Below are positions 26,201-34,866 of a DNA stretch of 64,000 nucleotides, piece after piece (positions within the stretch are counted from its first letter, which is position 1; the number at the start of each line of letters is the position of its first letter). Position numbers and translations under genes: made by a program. Origin of the DNA: Deltaproteobacteria bacterium. Its GTDB lineage: Bacteria > Myxococcota_A > Bradymonadia > REDH01. The notes under the pieces were generated by a model. That model was not told the origin of the DNA and made no database searches. It saw only the letters and a list, made by a program, of their open reading frames with translations. The DNA lies in contig REDH01000050.1 in the NCBI GenBank assembly GCA_007693585.1, positions 1 through 64,000 on the forward strand. The letters are read 5' to 3'.

Positions 26201-27853
26201 AGCGCCGCTTGCGGCGAGGGCGCCTGGTGCTGTGCGGCCACCGGCCAGTGCGCCGACCTGCCGGATCCCTGTGCCGGAACCACCTGCCCCACCGGCCAGC
26301 GTCCCGACATCACGCGTCAGGCCTCCTTCGACACGGGCCTGTGCGACGAGACCGATCCCGGCGCCTGCGAGTGCGTCGACCTCGACCCGCTCCCGCTCGG
26401 CCAGTTCGGATTCTTCCTGGATGCGGCAGCGTCGCCGGACGGCAGCCACGTCCTGCTGAGCGCACGAAGCCGGACCTACCGAGATCTCATGATCGGCTTC
26501 TTCGACGGCGGCGATACCATCGACTGGACCTTCGTCGACGGCCTTCCGGATGGCGGCAACGTCACCGGCGCCCTCGACGGCCCGCGCGGAGGCATCGCCA
26601 CTCCCGGCGGCGATGCCGGAGAGCACTCCTCGATCACCATCGGGGCTGACGGTGCCGCCCACGTCGCCTACTCGGTGTCCCGGTCCGGTGCGCCGCGCGC
26701 CACACTGCGGTACGCACGGGGCGCAGGCGAGAGGCTGGACCGGGAGTGGACCTTCGTCGATGTCGACGAGGACGGCTTCACCGGACGCTACACCCGCACG
26801 CTCATCGACCCCGACGGTCACCCCGTGATCCTCTACAGCGCGATGCGCCTGCGGGATGCCGAGCGTCTCGTCTGGACAAGCGAGCTGCGCATGGCGCGGG
26901 CGTCGACCCCGAGCCCGACCGACAGCGCGGATTTCACCCGCACCGTCCTGCACCGGGTCGACCACGTGGAACCGTGCGCCGGGCGATGCACCGCGAGCGC
27001 CGACAGCTGCCGGCTGGACCTCCAGCTCTGCCAGCCGACGCTCCGTCGCGGCTGCGACCCCTCCTGCGGCGACGAGGAAGCCTGCTTCGACACCGAGGTC
27101 GCCGCCGATCCCGACAACCCGGGCAGTGACGTCGCCACCGAGCCGCGCTGCGCACCGGTCGCCTCCTTCCCGTCCTTCGAACGGCCGGTCGTGGGCACGG
27201 GCATGTACCCGAGCGCCGCCTGGCTCTCCGACGGGCGCATGGTCATCACCTTCTACGACGGAATTCACGGCAACCTGCTCGCCATCGATCTGGCCGCAGA
27301 CGCCGCGGGCAACGGCGAGGAGCCAGGGAACGACGCGCCGGAAGGGCTCCCCGAGGCCCGCATCCTCGACGGGGAAGAGTTGCGGGACGGCGAGGTGGTT
27401 GACCTTGGCGATGTCGGCCGGTTCGCGCACCTCTTCGTGGACGCGGACGACAACGTCTACATCGCCTACATCGACAGCACCCTCGCCGAGCTCCGCGTGT
27501 TCGACCTCACCGCGGGAACCATCTCCACCGTCGACGACGGCATCCGGATCGACGGGGACAGCGTCGCGATCTCCCGCGTGGGCGAGGACGCACGGATCCG
27601 TGAGGTCGGCGGACGGCTCTTCGTGACCTACCACGACACGACGCAGCACGCCCTCCTCGAGAGCCGCCTCGAGGGCGACGGGTGGACGGAGCCGAGCGTC
27701 GTCGCCAGCCGCTTCAACGGTGACGAGTACGACGGGGCCCAGGGCTTCTTCGCCCGCCACGTCCAGACCGCGTCCGGTCGGTTCGTGTTCCACCACCGGA
27801 TGAACCTCCGCGCGTCTCCCATCGTGCGCGATGTCGTCGTCTCCCCGCGCTGA
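23276..27853 (+). CDS. Giant two-part lipoprotein: TULIP/BPI-like + Ig-like + MYXO-CTERM-like motif fused in frame to a second Cys-rich, beta-propeller-like lipoprotein
   Basis: N-terminal lipobox LVWAC; internal GCSASGAAPGG + hydrophobic + ARRRR; then LLGVFAALLLALGVAGC lipobox-like; Cys-rich segment. Exact start uncertain (23276-23291). Confidence 0.75.
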   Translation: MHPMRMSWTDRRWNPLVAVLILLLVWACGDDGDGCDGADLGCDGCGDGEGSAGPPYVFPDDGPIVPQGVQVRVSQYGLSFIEENFDQIIALVLDDEGDGGLTFCVPNEGAVGFSICPNPGTCSDGGTGCDVDIILEDLVINPRDPQSAAESGRLEVELVVSTTNIPWRPLLGTCQARLREMPIKAVITFNVDAPPHERVHIRIPTDELDFEVRTRYLNLNAGGSIGCAIVGGLAGFFVNLLSGTIGNLIVDPVQEAVEGFTCVTCEDAPDCPAGSRCDEGICRLDGTDDCVQADLGLETEFDLGGLLADFAPGLDARLGILAYLAGYADTADGGGIDLSAQTGFASNPNLCVPYREPPSTRRVMKSSVLHGERTPMGFDFAVGLGLSKSSLDLALWAAYNSGVLCLSIGADEVEQLTTSLFALLLQSVGEVTQGANLPLLLQLAPNQPPHVTIGEGTIDRSGSQPVIVDPLLNITIPDLDLHFYTWLHDRWVRLFALNVDIDVPLGLDVDEDNNIIPVLGDLDDLLSRIEPRAGELIRQSDLDSLADLLPGLISGLAGPLLGDLTEGFEIPDLAGFELVLNDDSFTGVEFDAELESHRLLGVFADLRLASSAMMMPHMTRIRQVDAWIPTADEIRVAVAEARSADESVPVERWQPRVTLHVDAERSDGTILPDVEMSWRIGGGFWSIWHHAHPLEVRDPRLRLEGRHAIEVRTRPAGGGNASVTNDTVEVVVDWTPPTIELEALDGMLRVHARDNLHSEAELTMRVATDDRPWGTWSTIDDVLVAESAERARVQVRDPAGNVAEAEVELKRATEGPALTGGASGPSAASDAAGRTGCSASGAAPGGWPVALLLPFGLLILARRRRLLGVFAALLLALGVAGCGDKGSKSGGPEPPECDEENPCPTGEICEDEVCVAVETEPEPCADTDQCEAGLVCVSGECVALACEDAAACAGVSCADGTSPYCGADGCYCGGCSAACGEGAWCCAATGQCADLPDPCAGTTCPTGQRPDITRQASFDTGLCDETDPGACECVDLDPLPLGQFGFFLDAAASPDGSHVLLSARSRTYRDLMIGFFDGGDTIDWTFVDGLPDGGNVTGALDGPRGGIATPGGDAGEHSSITIGADGAAHVAYSVSRSGAPRATLRYARGAGERLDREWTFVDVDEDGFTGRYTRTLIDPDGHPVILYSAMRLRDAERLVWTSELRMARASTPSPTDSADFTRTVLHRVDHVEPCAGRCTASADSCRLDLQLCQPTLRRGCDPSCGDEEACFDTEVAADPDNPGSDVATEPRCAPVASFPSFERPVVGTGMYPSAAWLSDGRMVITFYDGIHGNLLAIDLAADAAGNGEEPGNDAPEGLPEARILDGEELRDGEVVDLGDVGRFAHLFVDADDNVYIAYIDSTLAELRVFDLTAGTISTVDDGIRIDGDSVAISRVGEDARIREVGGRLFVTYHDTTQHALLESRLEGDGWTEPSVVASRFNGDEYDGAQGFFARHVQTASGRFVFHHRMNLRASPIVRDVVVSPR

Positions 27854-27872
27854 GCCCCTGGAAGGAACGCCC

Positions 27873-29798
27873 GTGACCCCTACCACCGTGTGGCGGCTGC
27901 CGGGGCTCACCCCGGATCGGCGCGACACCGGACCGGCCTGGCTGCACCAGCTCATCCATGCCGACGAGTCCCGGCTCGCATCGTCGTTCGCCGATCTGGC
28001 CCTCGCGCTGCGTGCCGATCCGGGGCTTCGCGAGTCCGTGGCCTCGCTCGCCGGCGCTCCGGTCGCCGAAGTCGCCGCCTCCCCATTCGCCTTGCGCGCG
28101 TGCGCGTGGGCCGTCAGCGAGGGCTTCTTCTCCGTCGCCCACGAGACCCGGATGCCCATTCGGTGGCCCGAGCCGCTTCGCGGCGGATCCGCGGTCGACG
28201 ACCCGCTTCACGACACGTGGGACGAGGGGCGCCTCCACATCGGCAAGTACCAGTCCTTCCTCCAGGACGAGCCCCTCGTCACCCGGAACCCGGACCTCCA
28301 CGCCAAGTGGACGCCCCACGAGCTGCTGCACCGCGTGATGCGGTTTCTCTGGCGGCCCGGCGTTTCGCTTCGCTCCCTCCACCATGGCGCCCGACTCAAC
28401 GAGCTGCTCCCCGTGGTCCTGTGGTACGGCCTCGACGAGGTGCTCCGCCTCGACGGGCGACCCTTCCGGCGGTCCACAGCGCCCCTCGAGCCCGAGGCCA
28501 CCGATGACCGCGTCCACTGGTGGACCCTCGCCCCCGCAGGTCTGGTCGACCGCGCCCGTCCCGAGTTGCACGCCTTTCGAGCCGGCCTCGACCACTACCG
28601 GCACGAGATGCAGGCCATCTCACGCGGCATCGCCTCCAGCGCCGTGGTCTCCGTGCCTCATCCCTTCCTCGACGCCGCCAGCGATGCGACCGCCTACGTC
28701 GTGGGCCATGGCCGCCGCCTGCGCTCGCCCACGGTCGCCAGGCTCCTCACCACCCTTTACCGGCCTGGCCGCGACCGGGACGAAGACCCCCGTGCCGCCT
28801 TCGAACGCGTTCGCACCGGCCTCGCCACCCTCCTCTTCGACGAGATCGTCCTCGACGTCGCGCTCGCGCGCAGCCGCGCCTCCGCCCGCATTCTGCAGGA
28901 CTGGCTTCATCGCAGCGCTCACGCCGTCACCTCCGAGCGACACCCCGTCCTCGAACTGTTGCCGGACGCCGCCACCGACATCGACCGGGCGCTCGACCAC
29001 GCCGACCCCGTCGACCTGGACGCATGGCGGCGCCGCCTCGAGGTGGCCCTCTCGTCCTCCGCTGGCACGGTGCTCGCTTCGGGACTGCCCACCACGACTC
29101 CCACGCCGCTCGCCATCGCTCGCCTCGGGGAGGGGCTGGCCTCTTGCCTGCCCGCAACCCGCCTGTGGCTGTCGCGCCAGGAGCTCCTCGACTCCGCCCT
29201 GCGCGAGTTCCTGCAGTCTCCGGAGTTCGCGCGGCGGCGAAGCCTCCCGATCCGCTTCCGGGACTGGCTCGTCCGGTCCGCCCTCGACCCCGTGGCGGAA
29301 GCCCTCGCGGCATTCGAGCAGTCCCTCCTCACCCTCCCCTCGGGCGACGATGCAGCCGAGTTCCTCGCTCTTTCCCCCGAGGAGATCGACGATCCCGAGC
29401 GCGTCGAGGTGCGGGCCTCGGACGCCTTCGTCCTTCACGTCTCGCCGATCGATGTCGCTGCGCTTCACCAGGCGCTCCTCGAGGACTCCCGGCGGGAGCA
29501 TCCCCTCCCCGCGGTCACCCGTCGGGAGAGTCCCATGGTGCTCGGCCGTCGCGGCGGAGAGATCGCGGCCGTCGCGTTGACCCCTCCCATCGCCGCCGCC
29601 TTCGAGGCGCTTCAGCGGGAGCCGGACCTCCTGCCTCACTGGATGCATCGCCTCGAGCAGGCCGTGACGGACTCCGCCACGGACCCTGGTGCATCGGACC
29701 ACCCGGCGGACGACGAAGCCTGGATGGACGAGCTCGTCGAGGCTGGGGCCGTGGTGCTTTGCCCCATCTGGGACGGCGCCGATCTCCGCCCGGCGTGA
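27873..29798 (+). CDS. Uncharacterised ~640-aa protein with HExxH motif
   Basis: GTG start with GGAAGG upstream, 19 bp after previous stop; KWTPHELLHRVMRFLW motif. Confidence 0.65.
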   Translation: MTPTTVWRLPGLTPDRRDTGPAWLHQLIHADESRLASSFADLALALRADPGLRESVASLAGAPVAEVAASPFALRACAWAVSEGFFSVAHETRMPIRWPEPLRGGSAVDDPLHDTWDEGRLHIGKYQSFLQDEPLVTRNPDLHAKWTPHELLHRVMRFLWRPGVSLRSLHHGARLNELLPVVLWYGLDEVLRLDGRPFRRSTAPLEPEATDDRVHWWTLAPAGLVDRARPELHAFRAGLDHYRHEMQAISRGIASSAVVSVPHPFLDAASDATAYVVGHGRRLRSPTVARLLTTLYRPGRDRDEDPRAAFERVRTGLATLLFDEIVLDVALARSRASARILQDWLHRSAHAVTSERHPVLELLPDAATDIDRALDHADPVDLDAWRRRLEVALSSSAGTVLASGLPTTTPTPLAIARLGEGLASCLPATRLWLSRQELLDSALREFLQSPEFARRRSLPIRFRDWLVRSALDPVAEALAAFEQSLLTLPSGDDAAEFLALSPEEIDDPERVEVRASDAFVLHVSPIDVAALHQALLEDSRREHPLPAVTRRESPMVLGRRGGEIAAVALTPPIAAAFEALQREPDLLPHWMHRLEQAVTDSATDPGASDHPADDEAWMDELVEAGAVVLCPIWDGADLRPA

Positions 29799-29826
29799 AC
29801 GGGAACCTCCGCCGGCGCGTTCGAGC

Positions 29827-31344
29827 CTATGCGCCTTGTCGCTCGAATCGAGCGACTGTCTCGACGTGTGCGGTCTGGGGAAACTGATCCACCGGCGTGG
29901 CCCGAACGAGCGACCATCCCCTGTCACGCAGCAGCGCTGCATCCCGCGCGAGAGCCTCGGGGTTGCAGGACACGTAGACGAGGCGCCGGGCGGCAAAGGC
30001 GGCCACGTGGGCCAGGGCCTCCCCCTGGAGGCCGGCGCGCGGAGGATCCACGACGATGACGTCGACCTCCTCCTGCAGCGACGCCACCGCCCCCTGCTCC
30101 AGCAGGGTCCCCACATCGCCCTCGAGAAAGGAGACGTTCGCAAGGCCGTTTCTCGTTGCCCCGGCCTCCGCGTTGCGCACGGCGTCGGGCTGGAGCTCCA
30201 TCCCGACGACCCGCTCCGCATGGTTCGCCAGCACGAGTGCGATCGTGCCCGTGCCGCAGTAGAGGTCGAGCGCCACGCGCGCGCCGTCTCCTTCCAGGAG
30301 CCCCGACTCCTTCAGGACGAGCGCGTAGATCAGCTCCGCTGCGGCCGGGTTGGGCTGGAAGAAGGCACGCGGGTGGATCGCGAAGTCGAGGGCAGCGGTC
30401 CCGGGAACCTCGAGGATCTCGCGCAGGGTCGTCGTGCCCTCGAGATGACGCTCGATCAGCCTCGTGGGTCGGCCCCGCTGCGCATCGTGGCGGGTCCACC
30501 AGATCGACGTGAACGGCGCTCCAGCCTCTCGCCCGAGATCGGCGAGCCGTCTCACCACGGTCTCGGCAACCTCCTCGGCCGCGTGTTCTCCGCCGAGGAG
30601 CTTCGCGCGAGGCGCCGCCGTGGTGACGAGCTCCATCATCCGCTCATCCGTGCGGCGGCCTTCGCGGGTCATCACGTGCCGCAGCCAGCCGTCCGGGGTG
30701 CGTGGGCCGAAGGGTTCCAATCCCGTCCCGGTCAGCCAGTCGTTGACGCGTCCGAGCCAGGTCGAGAGCTCCGTCGAGACGAGCAGGCACTCGCGCAGGG
30801 CCAGCACATCGTGCCGATAGCCGGGTGGGTGCAGCCCGACCCGGGGGCGCCCGTCTTCGCCGGCCGCGAAGCTGAACTCCATCTTGTTCCGGTAGCGCCA
30901 GTCGTCCGGGGGCGGAACGACAGCCTGGACGACCGCGGGGTCGAGTCCCCGGGCTTCGAAGAGCGCGCGAAGTCGGTTGCCCTTGTGCCTGCGCTGGTCG
31001 GCTGCGTCGATGTGCTGCAGGCTGCAGCCCCCGCATGTCTCGCCGGGAAGGCGCCACGGGTGGGCGTGCGCGCATCGGGGTGGAACGCGCTCGGCGGAGG
31101 GCGCCTCGAGTCGAACGACGCAACCGGAGAGCAGGTCTCGGTGCCGGCGGGTGATGCGGACCTCCGCGCGCTCGCCGGGCAGGGCTCCCGGCACGGCGAC
31201 CCGGAAGACCCGCGGGGTGGCCTGCGGTCCGACGAGGAGGTGCAGCCGTGCCGTGGCGTCGCCCCGGGCGTCGAGGGCGTCGAACGTCAGGGGGAACGTG
31301 TCGCCGGGGCGGGGAGCGCGGGGGTGGTGGGCCGGGTCGCTCAC
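29827..31344 (-). CDS. TrmA/RlmD-family RNA (uracil-5-)-methyltransferase
   Basis: CGGCSLQHI, ALDLYCGTGTIALVLA, VVDPPRAGL, LVYVSCNPEALARD. Confidence 0.92.
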   Translation of the reverse strand: MSDPAHHPRAPRPGDTFPLTFDALDARGDATARLHLLVGPQATPRVFRVAVPGALPGERAEVRITRRHRDLLSGCVVRLEAPSAERVPPRCAHAHPWRLPGETCGGCSLQHIDAADQRRHKGNRLRALFEARGLDPAVVQAVVPPPDDWRYRNKMEFSFAAGEDGRPRVGLHPPGYRHDVLALRECLLVSTELSTWLGRVNDWLTGTGLEPFGPRTPDGWLRHVMTREGRRTDERMMELVTTAAPRAKLLGGEHAAEEVAETVVRRLADLGREAGAPFTSIWWTRHDAQRGRPTRLIERHLEGTTTLREILEVPGTAALDFAIHPRAFFQPNPAAAELIYALVLKESGLLEGDGARVALDLYCGTGTIALVLANHAERVVGMELQPDAVRNAEAGATRNGLANVSFLEGDVGTLLEQGAVASLQEEVDVIVVDPPRAGLQGEALAHVAAFAARRLVYVSCNPEALARDAALLRDRGWSLVRATPVDQFPQTAHVETVARFERQGA

Positions 31345-31349
31345 GGCGC

Positions 31350-31637
31350 TCAGAGCATCATGCGCAGGTTGGGGATCTGCCCGAAGTCGTCATAGAACGC
31401 GCGGACGTGGTGTGCGCTCTCGACCTGGATGTCGAGGGTGACGCACACGTGTTTTCCGCCGCTGCTGGGCCGGACGCTCTGGTCGATCCAGGCTGCGTCG
31501 GTGACGAGACGGAGCGCCGCGGTGCGCACCTGCTCGGTGAACGTGCCGTCGTTGGGGCCGAAGAGCTTGAAGGTGTACGGTCCGGGGAAGGTGTGAACCT
31601 CCTCGAGGCGCTCGACGCTGGGCATGTTGCGGGTCAT
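31350..31637 (-). CDS. YbeD/DUF493 family protein
   Basis: FPGPYTFKLFG...VTLDIQVESAHHVRAFYDDFGQIPNLRMML. Confidence 0.8.
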   Translation of the reverse strand: MTRNMPSVERLEEVHTFPGPYTFKLFGPNDGTFTEQVRTAALRLVTDAAWIDQSVRPSSGGKHVCVTLDIQVESAHHVRAFYDDFGQIPNLRMML

Positions 31638-31655
31638 GACGAGGTCTCCGGGGCA

Positions 31656-32564
31656 TCAGGCAGGCCCGTCCTGCCGTCCGTTGGAATGTCGTCCCCTGCC
31701 GAGCAGGCGCAACCCCTGGCGCAGGATCTCCGCGATGGCCACCAGAGCGAGGCCCACCAGAGCCTGCGCTGCGCCGACGGGGAGATCGTGTCGCCACGCC
31801 AGCACGTAGCCGGAGAAGCCGGTGACGCTGCCGAGGACCATGGCCGTGACGAGAGCGGTGCGAACGCTCGGGCTGACGCGAATGGCGGCGAACGCGGGGA
31901 GGACGGTGAAGGCGAAGACGGGCAGGGCGCCGATGATCCGCGTGAAGACGGAGATGGCGATGGCGAGGGAGAGCAGCAGGATGCCGTCGAGGAGACCGAC
32001 GGGCAGGTTTCGGACCCGGGCGCCCTCCGCGTCGAAGGAGGCCTGCATGAATCCCCTCATCCACCACAGGTGCAGCGGGAGGAGGATGAGGGCGAGGGTG
32101 GCCGCCATGCGGAAGTCCTCGGGCATGACGGCGACAGCCGTGCCGAAGAGGATGGTCTGGACGTCCTGGATCTCCTGCACGATGCGGGTGCCGAGGGCGA
32201 GCGTCCCCGCACTGCCGGCCACGAAGAGAATGCCGAGCAGTGCGTCGCGACGTCCGCCGCCACTGGAGCGGTCGGAGAAGACCACGATCCCGGCGAGCAG
32301 GGTCAGGGCGAGCGCGCCGGCGGTGGGAGACGCGATCGCAGCCGCCACCCCCAGATGAATCTGGATGAAGAAGGCGAGGGTGACGCCGAGCCCGGCGCAC
32401 TGGCTCATGGCCGCGCTCAGAAACACCATTCTGCGGAGCACGATGTAGACGCCGAGCAACCCGAGGACCGCACCCGCGAGCAGTCCGGTGAGCGCGGGCT
32501 CACGGAAGAACTCCCAGGCGGCGAAGAACTCCGACAGGCGCGGAGCGGACATGGGCTCAGGCAT
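31656..32564 (-). CDS. znuB: Zinc/manganese-type ABC transporter permease
   Basis: ABC-3 family pattern: GLLGVYIVLRRMVFLSAAMSQCAGLGVTLAF, multi-TM; overlaps 3' end of ATPase gene. Confidence 0.85.
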   Translation of the reverse strand: MPEPMSAPRLSEFFAAWEFFREPALTGLLAGAVLGLLGVYIVLRRMVFLSAAMSQCAGLGVTLAFFIQIHLGVAAAIASPTAGALALTLLAGIVVFSDRSSGGGRRDALLGILFVAGSAGTLALGTRIVQEIQDVQTILFGTAVAVMPEDFRMAATLALILLPLHLWWMRGFMQASFDAEGARVRNLPVGLLDGILLLSLAIAISVFTRIIGALPVFAFTVLPAFAAIRVSPSVRTALVTAMVLGSVTGFSGYVLAWRHDLPVGAAQALVGLALVAIAEILRQGLRLLGRGRHSNGRQDGPA

Positions 32565-33420
32565 GGGCGTGTGCGTGCGCTGCGTGGGCCCCCGGCACGC
32601 CGCAGTCGAAGGCGCTGAACCGGCGGGTGAAGGCCGGATGTCCTGCCACGTCCTCGATGCACCCGGCCAGGGCGGTGCCATCCTCCCGGTCCACGAAGAG
32701 GATGTCGGTGGCGTGGGAGGCGACCAGCGCGAGGTGATGGCTGACCACGATGATGCCGATGTCCTGCTCTCGCCGGATTTGGTCGATGAGCCGGAAGGTG
32801 TCGCGTTCGGCGACGATGTCCATGGCGCTGGTGGGTTCGTCGAGCACGAGGATGTGCGGTTTCGAGACCAGCGCGCGTGCCATGAGCACCCGCTGCTTCT
32901 GGCCTTCGCTGAGCTCCCGGAACGGATGGTCGAGGAGCGGAAGCAGTTCGAGGTCCGTGCCGACCCGGTGGACGGCGTCCCGGGTGCGGCGGGCATGGAG
33001 GGGATTGAGGAACGACCAGCCGCTGTCCAGTCCTCCACGGAGCACGTCGATGGCCCGCGCGGGGAGGTCCAGGTCGAAGGCGTCCCGCTGCGGCACGTAG
33101 CCGGTGCGGAGACCGGAGCGTCGTCGGACGGAGCCCCGCACGGCGGGCAGCAGGCCGAGGAGGGTCCGGATCAGGGTCGTCTTTCCGGAGCCGTTGCGGC
33201 CGATCAGCGCCCAGAACTCCCCGGCGTGCAGGCGGAAGTCGATCGGCGGGAGGATCGCCCGCTGGCCGAAGCCGGCCTGCAGGGCCCGTGCCTCGAGCAG
33301 CGGAGGCACGTCCAGATGCCGGTGCGCCCTGAACTGCGGGTTCTCTCCCCGCACAGGAGCTCCGCAGTGGTCACAGTCGTCGGCGGGCTCCGACGGCTGC
33401 TGCACGTCCCCCTCCATCAT
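32557..33420 (-). CDS. znuC: Zinc-type ABC transporter ATP-binding protein with N-terminal CxxC and C-terminal His-rich tail
   Basis: Walker A GRNGSGKTT, ELSEGQKQRVLMARAL, Walker B ILVLDEPTSAMD; CDHCGAPV N-terminus; HAAHAHAHA C-terminus. Confidence 0.88.
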   Translation of the reverse strand: MMEGDVQQPSEPADDCDHCGAPVRGENPQFRAHRHLDVPPLLEARALQAGFGQRAILPPIDFRLHAGEFWALIGRNGSGKTTLIRTLLGLLPAVRGSVRRRSGLRTGYVPQRDAFDLDLPARAIDVLRGGLDSGWSFLNPLHARRTRDAVHRVGTDLELLPLLDHPFRELSEGQKQRVLMARALVSKPHILVLDEPTSAMDIVAERDTFRLIDQIRREQDIGIIVVSHHLALVASHATDILFVDREDGTALAGCIEDVAGHPAFTRRFSAFDCGVPGAHAAHAHAHA

Positions 33421-33435
33421 CCGCTCGCTCCTCGG

Positions 33436-33939
33436 TCAGTCGTTCGGCTCGTATCCTTCGGCACGTTCGAGCAGCAGCTCGAGCTCGCCACCGGTCACCC
33501 CGTCCACGAAGATCGTGTAGATCCCCGGCTCGAGATCGTCGATGCGGAACATGCTGATCGCGGCACAGTCCTCCACGGGGGTGACCGCATGGACCGGGTT
33601 GCGCTCGGTGAGTGCGGCGTCGATGATTCGGAGGTCCGCGGGAACGCGGCTGGCGAAGAGGGCATACCGACCCGCGGTGGCAATCTCGAGCTCGAGATAG
33701 CCGAGCCGAGCCGATTCGTCCTCGGGATCGGTGTCCAGGGTCACGCGGTATCGCGTGTGCGTCCGTTCGATTCGATCGAGATCCTCGCCGGCATCAGCGT
33801 GGGCGAACAGCTCGGTCGCGGCATCCTCCATGTGCTCGCATGCATGCCCGAGATCGAAGGCGTCATGGTCATGGTCGTGGTCGCCGCCACAGGCGGCGAG
33901 GAGTCCCGTGAATGCGAACGCGAGGATGAACCGTTGCAT
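33436..33939 (-). CDS. Small His/Asp-rich lipoprotein
   Basis: Lipobox LLAAC followed by GGDHDHDHDAFDLGHACEH. Confidence 0.75.
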   Translation of the reverse strand: MQRFILAFAFTGLLAACGGDHDHDHDAFDLGHACEHMEDAATELFAHADAGEDLDRIERTHTRYRVTLDTDPEDESARLGYLELEIATAGRYALFASRVPADLRIIDAALTERNPVHAVTPVEDCAAISMFRIDDLEPGIYTIFVDGVTGGELELLLERAEGYEPND

Positions 33940-33968
33940 GAAGAATCCGGGTGTGGGGGGACGGCTTG

Positions 33969-34847
33969 TCAGCGGCGGCGTGTCGTGGTCTCGATGACGA
34001 TGTGCCGGGCGAGGTTCTCTGCGAGACCTTCGCGCAGGTCGTCGAGCGACTCGGGGGAAGCATCGGGCAGGAGCGCGTCAAGGGCGAGGTCGTGGAAGAG
34101 CGCGGCCTGGGTGACAAGGGTCGCCTCGATGCGGACCCCGGGCGCCTCGCCACGTTCGATCCTTCCGGCGAGCGGTCCGCGGACGACGACATCGTCCAGG
34201 ACGAAGTCGAACGCAAGCGTCTCGATCCCTTCGGGAAAGCGCGGGGCCCGCGCCTGGCGGTCGAGGACGGTGCCGCGCAGGCGAACCCGAGGGAGCGTGA
34301 CCTCGACATGGCTCAGGCGTCCACGGTCAAGGTGGCAGGGGCCGTCACACCGGTCGATGTCGACGGATCCGCTTGCCGCCAGGACATCCAGGTCCCCGAC
34401 GCGGTCGGAGAACACGAGCAGGGCCGTGGTGCCCTCCGTTCCTCCGGTGGCGCGGAGTTCGGCCTCGATGTCCTCGTACAGCACGATGATGGCAGGGTTG
34501 TCGACGAGGTGGCAGTGGTCGGCGTGGCAGTTCGTGTATCCGGGCGGGGGGTTGCGCGGGTCGAAGCTCAGTGCCCCCCCGGCATCCAGCGGCCCTGTGT
34601 GGATGGTCGCGTCGCTCACGCCCTCCACAAGGAGAGCGTCGAGACGCACCCGGTAGTTCCGGTTGGTGTCGAGCACCGCCGCGCCCTCCTCGACGGGGGC
34701 GTCGATGCGAGCGTCGAGGGACAGTCCGTCGAACGTTCCCCATGGCTGCCCGTCGTCGAGGGCACAGCCGGGTCCGGCGAGCACGATGAGCGCCAGGGCG
34801 AGACGGGCGGTCGCAGCCGCCGCGCCGCGTGCGGAGGTGCGCGGCAT
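33969..34847 (-). CDS. Predicted lipoprotein with CHADHCH motif, zinc-operon associated
   Basis: Lipobox LAGPGC; CHADHCHLVDN; CDGPCHLDRG; lies between znuA- and znuC-like genes. Confidence 0.65.
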   Translation of the reverse strand: MPRTSARGAAAATARLALALIVLAGPGCALDDGQPWGTFDGLSLDARIDAPVEEGAAVLDTNRNYRVRLDALLVEGVSDATIHTGPLDAGGALSFDPRNPPPGYTNCHADHCHLVDNPAIIVLYEDIEAELRATGGTEGTTALLVFSDRVGDLDVLAASGSVDIDRCDGPCHLDRGRLSHVEVTLPRVRLRGTVLDRQARAPRFPEGIETLAFDFVLDDVVVRGPLAGRIERGEAPGVRIEATLVTQAALFHDLALDALLPDASPESLDDLREGLAENLARHIVIETTTRRR

Positions 34848-34866
34848 CAGGGCGTCGGGTCGGGGG

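Noticed and set aside
23294-28159. 1621-aa minus-strand ORF
   Set aside because: Antisense to the 1.5k-aa lipoprotein gene; low-complexity, Arg/Ala/Glu/His-rich translation without a domain; typical high-GC third-position artefact.
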